This document shows positions 1 to 11,229 of a stretch of DNA of 64,000 nucleotides, piece by piece (position 1 is the stretch's first letter; every line of letters begins with the position of its first letter). This DNA is from Branchiostoma belcheri. Lineage: Eukaryota > Chordata > Leptocardii > Amphioxiformes > Branchiostomatidae. The stretch is taken from assembly GCF_001625305.1 (NCBI RefSeq), contig NW_017804009.1, forward strand, positions 1,707,579-1,771,578, read 5' to 3'. The notes beneath the pieces were generated by a model. The model did no database searches, was not told the origin of the DNA, and saw only the letters and a program-made list of their open reading frames with translations. The position numbers were made by a program, and so were the translations under genes.

Positions 1-5
1 CTTTT

Positions 6-362
6 CCCGTAACATGGCCTGACGGAATTTCGGGGGAAACCCGTTTCTCCCTCGAAATCGAAAGTAAGTCAACTACTATCAGAAAGTTTAAGATTTGCTC
101 TTTCTCACCCAACAAATTTCCTCTTGGCGCGAAATCTGCATCAAGGCGAAAATACACGGGGAAATTGCACTAAAATTGCTTGCCTACTCCCGTGACATGG
201 CCTTACCGAATTTCGGGGGAAACCCGTTTCGCACTCGAAATTGAATATAAGTCAAATATCATCAGAAAGTTTAAGATTTGCTCTTTCTCAGCCAACAAAT
301 TTCCTGTTGGTGCGAAATCTGCATCAAGGTGAAAATACACGGGGAAATTGCACTAAAATTGC
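6..362. repeat. 183-bp tandem duplication
   Basis: Two adjacent copies of one unit. The first begins near 6 and the second near 189, with a shift of 183 bases measured at the shared motif acatggcc (11 and 194). Both contain the same run ending in acggggaaattgcactaaaa. The copies differ at scattered positions. No coding potential is visible, and the unit may start left of the window. Confidence 0.8.
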
Positions 363-1255
363 CTAGTTTCAGGTCATGATATCGAAAGGGGAAAGGTACA
401 TTCTCGGCTCCAAAATTCATTGGGAGCAAATTAGGAAGGCTAAATATTATTAATAAGTTACAATAAGGAAGATATGTGATTGTATAATCCCGCGGTAAGC
501 TTTCTTGTGAGGCGAGTCGACGCCCGGAGCCGTGGAACGGACTACTTTCTCTCGCGGAAGGAAAAGAGAAACGCATAGAACTCTCGACGTGGCTTTCCGG
601 CTGAGCGGGCCCTTCAGAAGGTGATTGAGGCGGCGTCGAACACCAAAGCCAGGGAATACTACGAAGGGCTTCGTGGTTTCTTCCTGAAGAACACGACGAG
701 TTTCGGGATCGGACTTTAAGTACTGAAATTTGTCATAACAAAACAAGAGCTGAGGAAGCAGAGACAAACGGGGTGTATTAAGGGGAGCATGCCTCTCCTG
801 TAAAGAGTTCGAGGCTGACGATGGGAAGACTTCTTGTGGATATTGCGGTTGCCCGCCTGCCAGCCGCACAAGACCAGCGAGCGCCAGCGCGTCCACGTCT
901 GAGGATGCGCCCTCCCCAGACGCAAACAATTTGTTCCACAAGGCAGGGAACGCATATCTATTCCATCAAATTATTGAAGAGTTAGAAGACTGATATGATT
1001 AGATATTGAAATTTCAACTTGGAATACTGTAGTACCATTGAGAATACCGGCTTATTTTCAAGGTGAATGTTTGCAAACACACTACTTCCGGTCTTCGTAC
1101 CCACATCTGTGAATAATTCACATGTACGCGCACTCTTCACACCTCCATGAAAATTGGTGAAGAAAGCAAAATCAAACCAATCCACACCGGGGAGGTCAAA
1201 TTAATTATTTGAAGCGATACTTTTAAATAACCATGTTCCCTCACATGAACGTACA

Positions 1256-1674
1256 ATGTCAGGAGCAGACAGGTGTCTCATTTTTTGGAACAAAATTAAT
1301 GCATATTTGTACACAGAAAAGTTTAAAATGCCATATTTCAATGCAGATGTCAGAGAAGAGGAAGAGGCTAGACACCACATGCGACAACAGGCAAGACCAA
1401 GTACGCTAACAGCATCCTGCCCAACTTTTACCACCACTATTACCAAGTTTGCTTGGACGACTCGTTGTTCTACAAACATTTCTTCAGCGAGAGAAACCGG
1501 CAGTTTAACACCAACCATGTCATCCGGAACGAACATATCCGTGACATATATGACGGCGTAAAGTATACGTCCTTGACCGAAGGAGGAGGATTTCTGCACA
1601 ACACGGACAATATCACATTCACGTTTAATACCGATGGCGTTAAAATGAGATCAAAAGGAAAGTGGAGAACCTGA
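1256..1674 (+). pseudogene. tnp2/CACTA-like transposase fragment
   Basis: Two overlapping plus-strand frames. The second, from about 1450, reads DDSLFYKHFFSERNRQF and then an IYDGV...GGFL...NITFTFNTDGV block before a stop at 1672. In the CACTA/En-Spm transposase family (tnp2, Transposase_21) a similar IYDG/GGFL block leads to an N-TDG motif carrying a catalytic aspartate. The reading frame changes between 1256 and 1450 and nothing recognisable follows the stop, so this is a decayed piece without the rest of the catalytic domain. The family assignment rests on motif resemblance only. The fragment lies upstream of another transposon-like exon pair at 2225-2744, but no common gene can be shown. 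Confidence 0.45.
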
Positions 1675-1844
1675 CTGGACGTCTGGACTACGTGATGGGC
1701 AACAACCCAGCCGCTGCCGGGATATTTCTCAGAGACAACTTCAACTTGGAAGGGGAGCAGGGTTTGGGTTTGTTCCACTACAGTTTAAAACTAATAGTAA
1801 TAGGCTATAGTGTAACAACCCCATACCCCCTCTGTCCACTAGCA

Positions 1845-2103
1845 ACTAGTGGTAGGACCCATTACTGCCATTAGGGGGTCAGTAGAGGGCCAGATGCCTG
1901 GTATGAGTTAATGAGTTCTGAGAATGGGCCGGTGTGAGAAAAGATGACTTTCAATAATAAGCATATTATGGTTTGCCACAGAATGTTTCATCTAAATTCA
2001 GACCAACAGTGAGAACGTTGGTAAAGTTAACTTTTCCTGGTAGGTCAACAATTGTTGTAACAATTGACTTACTAGTATTTCCTAGTTCCAGACTGTATGT
2101 TCC
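1845..2103. repeat. Dispersed repeat, copy 1
   Basis: About 260 bases are shared in the same orientation with 3585-3842. The shared part includes the run gaatgtttcatctaaattc, the phrase gtaaagttaacttttcctgg and the palindrome caattgttgtaacaattg. The copies differ by small indels and substitutions. There is no coding potential and the element class is unknown. Confidence 0.7.
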
Positions 2104-2117
2104 AGAATGTGGGGTCG

Positions 2118-2172
2118 TGTGGCGTAGTGGCAGCGTTCTCGACTCGGACCCAGATCTTGTCCCTGGTCCGTA
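2118..2172 (+). repeat. tRNA-derived SINE-like fragment
   Basis: The motif gtggcgtagtggcagcg at 2118 resembles a tRNA box A region and is followed by an anticodon-arm-like run. No clear box B follows, so this is at most the 5' part of a tRNA-derived SINE. Confidence 0.3.
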
Positions 2173-2224
2173 ATAGTGCTAACGATTTTTAAATGTTGAT
2201 CGACTTTTTACCCTCTTCCCATAG

Positions 2225-2744
2225 GCTAAAAACACACACTACGTTGAGTCATTCAACAATGCGCTGCTGATATACCATGACAAGCGCATAAGCTTTGGGT
2301 TGGAGAGTTACTTGATGCGTATCAACCTGGCCGTTCTGGACTGGGTAAGACATGGTATTCAGTGCTTGTTGTTTTAAAAAAGTCATGTGTTCTTTTTTTC
2401 ATATTAGTAGTCAGTGATAGTCAGTGTTGCTACCTAAAAGGATAATCACTGCAAAAAAAAAAAAAAACAACTAGGAAGCCATATTCGTGCTTTATATTTC
2501 AGTGTGTGAAAATGACCTTCTCTTCTTACTTGACAAATTGTAGAACGAGAAGGTGGACCTGGACCACACGTCGGAGTGGGAGTGCGAGGATGCGACTGCT
2601 CCAAGACGACGGGAAAATAAGAAGCAACTGGTGGAGAAGAAATACATCTTCCGGAAGAACGTGTGGGAAGAATTCATGAGGAGAATTGACATGCCGAACC
2701 AGGCAGAGGTTAGAGTTACGGATGAGCCACCTGCAGACGACTAG
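2225..2744 (+). CDS. Unrecognised two-exon gene end (transposon-like)
   Basis: Exon one (about 2225-2343) reads HYVESFNNALLIYHDKR and ends INLAVLDW before a gtaagac donor. Exon two starts after ...ttgtag near 2544, continues in phase as NEKVDLDHTSEWECED, and ends ...EPPADD with a stop at 2742-2744. The T-H-x-V-E-x-F opening, a later R-x-x-LA-LD-x-NE motif and a basic C-terminus resemble the C-terminal part of a widespread animal family of uncharacterised, probably transposon-derived proteins. I cannot name it further. No initiator exon is seen. The stop is followed by an inverted copy of the exon's own end (2750-2860) and an AATAAA signal near 3517, so a real 3' UTR is plausible. Confidence 0.5.
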
Positions 2745-2860
2745 GTGACTGATCTGCAACTCTAGCCTCTACCTGGTTCGGCATGTAAATTCTTCTGGGC
2801 CACGAACACGTACGTTCTTCCGATAGATGATTTCTTCTTCCCACACGTTGTGCCTCGGCA
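2640..2860. repeat. Inverted duplication of a coding end
   Basis: The last ~95 bases of the exon above (about 2640-2735, including cggaagaacgtgtgggaag and atgccgaaccaggcagagg) are repeated in reverse complement at about 2750-2860 with several substitutions. The arms lie almost back to back and would form a long hairpin in a transcript. Confidence 0.7.
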
Positions 2861-3584
2861 GGTTTTCCGGGTTTATTGGTCTTTTTTCGTGTGTTCAAAA
2901 CAATACTAGTAACGTCACAGTTTACCCAGAATATTTTAGCCTCAGTTAGCTCTCTTTTTCTTTTGTCGTGATATATCAACAATGTACTGTTTCATCTGAG
3001 TTTGGGAGTAAAATAAAGCAACATATCCCATCAAAATGTTTTGTACTGCAAGTCAAAAGTTTGTAAGTGCGTTACATTGTATTGTAAGTTTTTCATGTAC
3101 TACTGTGTAGTTTCCGACATTGTGAATACAACTTTGGTAGAGTTTGTTCAATGTTCAGAGCTCCTGTACGGGTGTACTTATACGCATGTAAGAATACGCA
3201 TGTGTGTTAGTAGACATATCGGAAATTTCTAAGTCGAAAATTTGTCATTTTAGCATTGACTTTCAATTTGTCGAAACTCGAAAATTTGTCATTTTAGCAT
3301 TGACTTTCAATTTGTCATTGTAGCAATGACTTTCAAGACTCTGGACTTTACTTCAGTGCCCTTGTGTATTGTGTGACTTTGTAACATGTTCGTTTGCGTG
3401 TCTGTATATGTATTGCCATGTAAATGTGTATTTGTATTTACCATGCACAAAATTTGTAAAAAATCAGTGTAATTCAGCTTGGTCGACTTTGTAAACGGGC
3501 TGCAAGGCTGATTTTATTAATAAAACTTGAACTTGAAGTCATTTGGATATTGCCGTGTACATACTGCTATAGCCATTAACTCAG
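2861..3584 (+). other. AT-rich 3' flank with poly(A) signal
   Basis: No gene is seen. An internal ~46-base repeat containing cattttagcattgactttcaatttgtc occurs twice at about 3240-3320. A ttaataaaacttg motif near 3515 could serve as a polyadenylation signal for the gene ending at 2744. Confidence 0.35.
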
Positions 3585-3842
3585 CAGCTGGGCGAGCCAT
3601 TACTGGCATTAGGAGGTCAGTAGAGGGTCAGATGCCTGGTGTGATTCAATAAGACTTGGAGAGTTCTAAGAATGGGCCGTTGTGAGAAATGATGACTCTT
3701 TCAATAATAAGGATATTATGGTTTGCCACAGAATGTTTCATCTAAATTCCGGCCAACAGTGAGAACATTGGTAAAGTTAACTTTTCCTGGTAGGTCAACA
3801 ATTGTTGTAACAATTGACTTATTTCCTAGTTCCAGACTGTAT
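3585..3842. repeat. Dispersed repeat, copy 2
   Basis: Direct-orientation partner of 1845-2103, sharing the bulk of the element. Relative to copy 1 it lacks the ctagta insertion before tttcctagttccag. Confidence 0.7.
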
Positions 3843-4431
3843 CATACATGACAATAGCTGCAACCCGCACACTTACTGACTGCATAACTCATCCTTCTTC
3901 AGAAACAGATATTCAAAATACCCCTGGATTGCCTCTTGAGGTTTGCAGTTGCAAACAGGCTCCAAATGTTGCCAGTGATGTATTTTCAGTAGGTTATGTC
4001 ATCCGTCTTTAGAAACCCACTGACTTGTGGGGTTAGCTGTAGGAACCGCATCAGTAGGCATCCTTCGAGAGATCAGTGTCCTAATAAACTATTCCTAAAC
4101 CCAAGGATATTAAAAGAAATATCCTTGGTGTAAACCCCAAAACATTAAAAACATTATAAATACAAAACTCCCCAAAAACATTTTTAAAAATGCTTTTAAA
4201 TACAATGGATTGCCAATGAGGTTTGCAGTGGCAAACAGGCCCCAAGTGTTGCCGGTGATGTATTTTCAGTTGGGTTCCCCATCCACGATAATTCGACAAC
4301 AACCCTGACTACCAACCCTAACTACACCCCGGCAACCAACCCCTATCCCAAGTTGCTTTGCGCGTAGGAAGGGGTGAGATGATACCGACCTGTCAGTCGG
4401 TCGGGTTTCGCGCTCAGAGACGGTCACCCAC

Positions 4432-4851
4432 ATGGCGGCTCCCACTCCCATCGTCCTGAAACCCGGCGCCACTCTTGTGAGCCGGAGCCCGATCAGCCTA
4501 CTCAAGACGCTCCCAAGCGATGCCCCATGGCATCCACATGGCGGCTCCCACTCCCATCGTCCTGAAACCCGGCGCCACTCTTGTGGGCCGGAGCCCGATC
4601 AGCCTACTCAAGACGCTCGAAGCGATGCCCCGACTCCTACAGGACAACAGCAGGCCCGCTTCATCGAAAACGTGGCCCTTGACCGGCACAGCGTCGAGGA
4701 TCTCAAAGAGAGAATCGGAGCTCTGACGGGAGACGACCTCGAGGAGATGCTTCTGGCAGCGGGCCTTGACTCCAAGGCGCAAGACTCCATGGTGCGGCTC
4801 GCACATGCCAACCCCTATCATTGGCAGAATATTTTTAACAGATATGTTTAG
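4432..4851 (+). CDS. Hypothetical ORF with out-of-frame tandem duplication
   Basis: A 139-codon frame from ATG 4432. Its C-terminal half (ENVALDRHSVEDLKERIGAL onward, through LEEMLLAAGLDSKAQ, to NIFNRYV) looks like real soluble helical coding sequence. Its N-terminal half is built from two copies of a 106-base unit (4432-4537 and 4538-4643). Because 106 is not a multiple of three, the two copies are read in different frames, so the N-terminus is suspect. Codon-like composition starts around 4650. The family is not recognised. AATAAA occurs about 100 bases after the stop. It could be an upstream exon of the DUF6589-like gene at 5753-6332, but no splice junction proves this. Confidence 0.4.
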   Translation: MAAPTPIVLKPGATLVSRSPISLLKTLPSDAPWHPHGGSHSHRPETRRHSCGPEPDQPTQDARSDAPTPTGQQQARFIENVALDRHSVEDLKERIGALTGDDLEEMLLAAGLDSKAQDSMVRLAHANPYHWQNIFNRYV

Positions 4852-5752
4852 CCCTAATGTTTATCGATTTAATTCTAGTTACCCTAGTATTTCTTATAAG
4901 TTATATCTAATTTTTTATTGTAAATTGATCGACAATGTACTTGTGTATTAATAAATGCGTGTTTGTCTTGTATATTGCGGCAAACTAGACAGAGAAAGCT
5001 AGGTCCCGCAATTGTATATGTTTGTCTTAAAATTTAAACTGAAACTGTTTATTCACATTGATTGGCAGCCAGTATGCATTGCTTGGTTGGATTGCACAAG
5101 TGATTACATGATGATGTATGTGTCTATTGTGTATATTTGTAAATGATGTCGCAATATCAGCTATCAGCTACCTAGCGGCAACATTGTATTGCCATGTTGC
5201 AATTTCAAATAAATAAATTGGCAGGATTTTGGAAGTGTTAGTCTGTATCACCGAATGCATTGCTTTGTATTTCTAAAGAGTGAGAGCAGCAGTATAGGAC
5301 ATCGCGACGACAGCAGTTATGGCACCCGGAACTGTTCCCATGTCAACGCGTATCGCGAATGGCTTCAGGAGGAAGGTCTAGACGAGCCCATAAATGACGG
5401 GGAAAAGTCGACGTCACTGCCGTCTACACTTCCCAATGACTTGCGAGAACTACAACAGGACCACGACTCGGGAATATTAGCACTTATATCCCCCTCCTGG
5501 AGACCATGAACCTCAGGTATAGGCATAAAATTGTACATACTGTAGATAGTGTGTGAGTGTTCTTTACCATTTTCAAATAGTATTTTTAAATGCACTTGAT
5601 CATGGGGCTGATAATATGTCACTGACTTTATTAGGAGAGATTGTAATGTCTATTTATCTAAGGAAAATTCAAGGTGTTAAAGTGACACCTTAGCCAGCTC
5701 TAATTGTAATAAGATATAAATCTTTAAAGTTGCACATACTCTGTCCACACAG

Positions 5753-6332
5753 GGCTTGCGACAGGACCTTACAGAGTGGCAACATTCTCCAAAACGCCGA
5801 AGATATCCTGTCCCTGAAGGAGGGCTTCGTGAAACGAGCCATGCGGCTTTTGGTCGAGAAGTTGAGAGCTTTCAACCACTTAGGGAAACCACCATCGCAC
5901 GAAGAAATCAACTTACACACACCCCTAGAGATATTGGACTTGGACGAGGCAAAAACCTCAGACAACATCCGTATCCTGTTGAAGTTTGCTGAAGACCGGA
6001 GTGTTGAGAGGGCCACGGATCAGGTGCAAACACGTGTGTCACTCTAACTACACATGTACAAGTAACATTTATCATATTCATACATCCATATGTGTCTGTT
6101 TTTTACTGTACAATTGTGCACAAATCTATAAACAAAAAACATAAACATTGGCTTCTGTTGGAAATAAAAACGTACCTTTTTCATTATATGATTGCAATAT
6201 TTAACACCGAGTTATACAGATTTTGGCTTTCTGTTGACTGCAGGTTGTCTTGGGGGACCAGGCAACTTGCAAGAACATCCGGGGAGCAAAACGTCTGAGG
6301 GTTACAGAGACGGATCCGCTGCAAAGCCTAAA
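5753..6332 (+). CDS. DUF6589-like protein, partial (two exons)
   Basis: Exon one follows acceptor ...ccacacag (5752) and runs to GATCAG at 6023 before a gtgcaa donor. It contains LQNAEDILSLKEGFVKRAM and PLEILDLDEAKTSDNIRILL. Exon two starts after ...gactgcag at 6244 and continues in phase 0 with VVLGDQATCKNIRGAKRLR. In DUF6589-containing animal proteins a similar L-D-E-x-K-x-x-D stretch is followed by a GDQ-T-x-x-R-RGA-R block, so this order supports the assignment. The function of the family is unknown and it is often linked to transposon-like multicopy genes. After about 6332 the donor is weak (gtgtat) and the frame meets a stop, so the gene looks truncated. Confidence 0.5.
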
Positions 6333-6407
6333 GTGTATGAATGCTATCTCCATTACAAAATGTAGTTGGATAACCCAACAATCTGTGTGATTTTGTGTCA
6401 CATGTAG

Positions 6408-6577
6408 AGATTTCGCCGAGCCACACCAGGGACATACTACGTGTACAGCGAGGAGCTGAAGACCATTGTCCGTGACACGTACCCCTCCGGCGGCGACGAG
6501 GACTGGAGGATGGAAAACCAGGGCAACAAGCCGACAACCAACGTTGGCGTGGAGCACCTGTTCCAGGACAAGCTGTG
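6408..6577 (+). CDS. Exon-like segment, YVYSEELK type, copy 1
   Basis: After a ...catgtag acceptor an open frame runs from 6408 to a TGA at 6575-6577. It contains PGTYYVYSEELKTIVRDTYP and DWRMENQGNKPTT. It looks like the last exon of a gene, but the phase does not join cleanly to the DUF6589-like exon at 6244. The family is not recognised. A second, altered copy lies at 8403-8709. Confidence 0.4.
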
Positions 6578-7599
6578 ATGCTTTAACTTGCAAACCTCCA
6601 TGGTGACAAAAAGGGCAAATGTTCCCAATAACGTGAATAACTTGACAGGAGTAAGCCGACAAGAGAAATCCAGGAATGGCTGGCCAGTTTTTATTGTCGG
6701 CTAACTACCCTGACAAATTATTCACCCTGTTTGGTCCATCTCCCCTTTTGTTGTCACCAGATGTCCAAGTAAACAAGTAGACTAGAGTAGAACAATAGAA
6801 TAAAACACAATTGTTCATAAATTACCCAACCATTATGCCACATGTACCACATCTTGTGCAATATTTCAAATATTTTCTATTTCGACCAGGTGTCTAAGTA
6901 AACAAGTAGAATAATGTAGATAAAATAGAATAAAACTGTGTGCACTTTCGCATTATCGGCTTTACATAATGTAACAACTTTCCTAGCACAGCATGCCTTT
7001 GCAGTGGCATGCAAAAATAGGTAAATGATAAGCTACGAAAGCAGCAGATAAGACTACTGAGTCTTGCAATACATTATTTGCATTTGGTCTTGGATTGGAA
7101 TGCTTGCTCTGAATAATTGCTTTAAAACTAATACAAAACAGTGTGACTGCTCTTGTCACAATTGTTCGAACAATAATTTCAACATGACTGAACATTCAAA
7201 CTTGATGGATTTTGGATCAAAGGCAGAGCCTGCAATGTCAAGGATGATGTGGCACATCTTCTGAAGAACAGTAGAACAGTATGTATTAATGGCATGAATA
7301 CAAATGAGAGCAATACCTTCTGGAATTCTGCCTATCGGGCAAAGATGAAAGAAAATCGTGCCTGTTTGTACCAAACAGGATGGGGAATTAACATTCACGG
7401 CACCAGATACGGTGCCAGTATGATATTAATCAAGCTGCACTTCCATAATGTCGACAGTTTAAGGTTGAAATATCTGTAGTTGTTTGTACATGTATCTACA
7501 TATGATTGTTCTTTGACAAGTCATTTACACGTAAATTACAGTTCAAACAAACTTACATGGCACCAATGTGTGTTGAAGAAACATCATAGATGTTATTAC

Positions 7600-7818
7600 A
7601 CTCCCAACTGGGGCATGAAGGGACCAGTTTTGCATTCACGCAAACAAGACCTTGGGGGACGCAGACTGAGGAGGCCTGATCACCTCCATGTCGGATGTCG
7701 CGTTTCGCACACTGTCAACAAACAACTTGACGCCGAGAAGAGCCATCCAGTCAACTCCAGACGAGGAACGACAATTGTTGTAAAGGTGGAAAAAGCAGGA
7801 CATCTGGACTTTCAATGA
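7600..7818 (+). other. Unrecognised open stretch
   Basis: An open plus-strand frame with a basic peptide (MKGPVLHSRKQDLGGRRLRR region, later VKVEKAGHLDFQ). No domain is recognised and no clear splice sites are seen. It may be an exon remnant. The neighbouring sequence 6580-7600 shows two short direct repeats (accaggtgtctaagtaaaca type at about 6760 and 6887) and no gene. Confidence 0.2.
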
Positions 7819-8402
7819 TGAGTTTTATATTATAACTTCTGTCCAGGATTAAGCATATAACACTTCACTAAAATTATACAATTACAAAACCGTGCTTTTA
7901 AAGGCCATGTTGATTTGATTATACGGACGTCGCATGTTACAAAATGTTTTTTTCTCATATCAGATACAGCAACCTGAGCAGCAGGGTGCCTGCTCTGTTC
8001 ACTCAATACAAGCACCAGGCAACAAACTTCCAGCGAAGGAACCGTGAAATGAGCGATGGCTGGACTGATTTCATATGTAAGCCAAAACCTTTGTTCAAAA
8101 TTAGGAACGCCAGTAAGTTGACGTATCATACATTTGTCTTTCCTTCCCCTAATTTTCTCGAGTATTGTTAATTTCTAAAACTGTTCCTTTCATATTTAGA
8201 TTTCTTTCCCTTTGTAATTGGAAATTTTAGTCAATGTCATTGCAAATTTTGTAGGTTAGACTTATTCGTGGTATTGGGCATGTGCTGACCAGAAATAACG
8301 AACGGTGCGGGTTTAAATAAAGAATATTCAGTTAGTTTTCACATCCTTTTTTTGTTTTGTTAAACTTGACTGTGTATTATGGTGTTACTGTGCCCCACCT
8401 GG

Positions 8403-8709
8403 GACATACTAAGTGTACAGCGAGGGCCTGAAGACCATTGTCCGAGACACGTACCCCTCTGGCGACGACCAGGACTGGAGGATGGAAAACCAGGGCAACA
8501 AGCCGACCACCGACGTTGGAGTAGAGTATAGAGTTGATTTGGCCGGGGGTCAAATCAGCGCCTGGAGGCGCGGAGAGCGCGGGTGGCGAAGAAGGCGACA
8601 GTGGACGCGCTGGAGACGCGACAGAACCTCGCCGCTGAACGCCGCCAGGTATGACGACGCCAATCAGATGGGCCTCACAGATCTGTCCGACAACTCCCCC
8701 GGGTCGTAA
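8403..8709 (+). pseudogene. YVYSEELK-type exon, copy 2 (altered)
   Basis: About 150 bases match 6423-6565 (SEGLKTIVRDTYPSGDDQDW, ENQGNKPTTDVGVE). The in-frame upstream codon is TAA in place of the TAC of the first copy, and the acceptor AG is not conserved. After the shared block the frame continues into an arginine/tryptophan-rich stretch unrelated to copy 1 and stops at 8707-8709. It is best read as a duplicated, broken exon. Confidence 0.45.
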
Positions 8710-8802
8710 GACTTTTACGCAGTTTACAGATACCTAGTATAGTTATTTTGCCCCGTTGGGCATCTTGTTTTCTTAGAAGTTAGCAGTTGACTTTCATTTC
8801 TA

Positions 8803-9030
8803 TGTAACGTACAGTAGTTAACACCTAGGTTCAGTTTGTTAACCAGTTTACTTTGTTAACCAGCTTCCTGGCGGCTCCTAATCGTCACTTATATTATGTG
8901 AAAGTAGTTAGCACTTAGGTTCAGTTTTGTTAACCAGTTCCCTAGCGTCTACTGATCGTCACTGTCATGTAACGTACAGTAGTTAGCACTTAGGTTCAGT
9001 TTGTTAGCCAGTCCCTGGCGTCTCCTAATT
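8803..9030. repeat. Imperfect triplicate repeat
   Basis: Three copies of a ~70-80 base unit containing gtagttagcacttaggttcag and ttgttaaccagt, beginning near 8806, 8899 and 8967, with small indels. No coding potential. Confidence 0.6.
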
Positions 9031-9364
9031 GCGATTTATCTTACATGTCTTCAGTACCTTGTCAGTTCGTTAGCCCAGGCTGGTCCCCTCTCTCTTCTCT
9101 GCACTCTTCCACTCCTTGCCTACCAGTTCACACATCCTACGGGCTTCGTTCTTGGTGGTTTTATATCAGTTCTCACCTGAATAAATTATCTACTAAGCCC
9201 ATCACTCTGTTTTCTTTGTATGCATGGGAGAGAGAGTGCAGGTAATTGAGTGAATTTAGTAAATATTACATGGTTATACAGCAGAAAATTAAGGTAAAAG
9301 AACTATTTTTTTGACATGTTTGTACACATATTAAGTCAAAGTTTGAAATGTTAATCCCATTACA

Positions 9365-9453
9365 GGTCAGTTGGATGCAGACTTAGGGTCATGCGTCCAC
9401 CAGCTGTGTGAGAAGTATAAGAAGGAACATCCTGCTTTCAATAAGGCAGTAGA
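9365..9453 (+). other. Possible isolated exon
   Basis: An AG-flanked open stretch (LDADLGSCVHQLCEKYKKEH then PAFNKAVE) ends at a gtaagatg donor. It resembles an internal exon but no partner exon is identified. The family is unknown. Confidence 0.25.
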
Positions 9454-9898
9454 GGTAAGATGTATAATATTTTATTCTATTTTACCATTCATAGTAATTA
9501 TTTTACGATGCAATTGATAAAAATACCCCGTTATGTGCCTTGATGATAAAAGACTGGATAAAGACATAATCTGACACAATCTTTATCAATTGTTTTCTTT
9601 GATTGAATATCCAACACATTGTCAAGGAAGACATTCCACAAACGGGGTTGGACAGGTCCTATTGCCCACTTCTCAGCCTACCCATCCCTCGTCTCCCTGC
9701 AGCAGACCAACGGGCTGGAGTTGGGAGCATCTTACCATTCCCACCAAGCTGCCAGACGGTAAGTTCAATCATATGAAATTATAGATATCTATAGATAATC
9801 TTTTAAACAGATTTTCTCACTGCACATTACGGCATCAGTCCAAATATTGTTTAACAGTTACCTGTACGAAACTAAAAATGGCTTCTTGTTTTTTTCAG

Positions 9899-10174
9899 GT
9901 TTATAATATCCCCTTCATATACAGTGAGCTGCAGAAACCGATGCTGGAGGCCATCACATCCAGCCGATACATCTCTGTCATGGAGGATGCGAGCACGGAC
10001 AGCTCTAACAAAGATCTGGAGGCCATATACGCTAGATATGTGGCAGGTGGCAAGCCAGTTAACACCTTCATCTGTGTGGAGGAACTGCAGCTGGCCACTG
10101 CGGTTGGACGCAAGGAGGCCATTGAGAGGGATGTGCTGCTATTGCACCTAATGTTAAGTTCCTTACTGAAGTGA
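9899..10174 (+). pseudogene. hAT/KIAA1586-type transposase-like fragment
   Basis: After a ttttttcag acceptor the frame reads YSELQKPMLEAITSSRYISV then MEDASTDSSNKDLEAIYARYV and stops at 10172. The segment with I-S-x-MEDASTD-S resembles the first catalytic-aspartate region of hAT-derived proteins such as KIAA1586/ZNF862, where a short D-x-S/T-D motif follows a hydrophobic strand. The frame covers only a small part of such a domain and nothing recognisable follows, so this is a fragment. The call is from motif resemblance. Confidence 0.4.
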
Positions 10175-11229
10175 TAGTGATCATGGTAATGCCGTGTTGT
10201 AATCAACAATGTCTGTATTGTTCAATTTACTACATGATGTGACACGAACAATGACTAGTGGCCAATTCTTAATTGATTCACAGATTCAACGATTGTACGT
10301 CATTAAATGATACTTTAAATAGTTTTTAACTTTTTTGCTTGTTGTAGGACTGGCAGCCTCAGGACTAGAGGGATGGAAGAAGACGGTGGCTAGCTTGGGG
10401 GGAGGGGCGTGCGTGTCAGTGTATGTCTGAGAACAGCATACTACAGGAAAAGCATGTTGCCGATGGGAACAATATCTACCCTGTAGCACTAGAGGGGAAT
10501 CAAAAGCCCTGTACCTTCTTCACAGACAAATTTGAAGACCTTGCCAGTCCATCCAATTATCAATTTAGCCGCGGGGGTTATGTGACAATTATAAGCAGCT
10601 GAGGATCACGCCTACAAATATTTCAACCAACGGCTTCTGCACAAAGAAGGATGATATGCCAAAGACATCGCCGTCATCCTACCGTCTGCCAGCCTGATAA
10701 CAGATGCTGTGTAACGTCTCGCCTAAAATCGGCAGGGACACTTACACTGTTCAGATGTGAAACATGTCTGAAAGTTCACCGGCGAGACATCAAACATGAC
10801 TGTTTTTCACGAGAATTGTAAGAAGTATGTCGAAAGCGACCATCTGTGCTACATGCAGAAAATCAAGCATAAGCATGGGGCTTCCTGACTGCCTATGCAG
10901 AATGGCAGAGAGCAACCATCCGATTAGATGGTACCAAAGCATGGATGCTGTTCTATGACAAAAGAGTTGGCCATGACAGGATAGGTAAGTGTTGTATTTT
11001 GTAAATACTTTTATCTTTTCTTGCACTTAAAAGGAAAATAATTTTCACAAAAGCAGTGTTTGTATAACTTTGTTTTTTTTTTAAGATATACAGATTATTA
11101 ACGCTATGACGAGGTGTTACTAAGTCATGCAGTTGTGTTGACCACAGCCATTGCACGCCAACAGCACACCACTGCCAGGACAAGAGGACAATGACATCAC
11201 TCTTCATTCTGTGCCACACACCTGGCAGA

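Noticed and set aside
450..941. 163-codon minus-strand frame
   Set aside because: No domain, signal, splice support or homologous copy was seen; not enough to call a gene.
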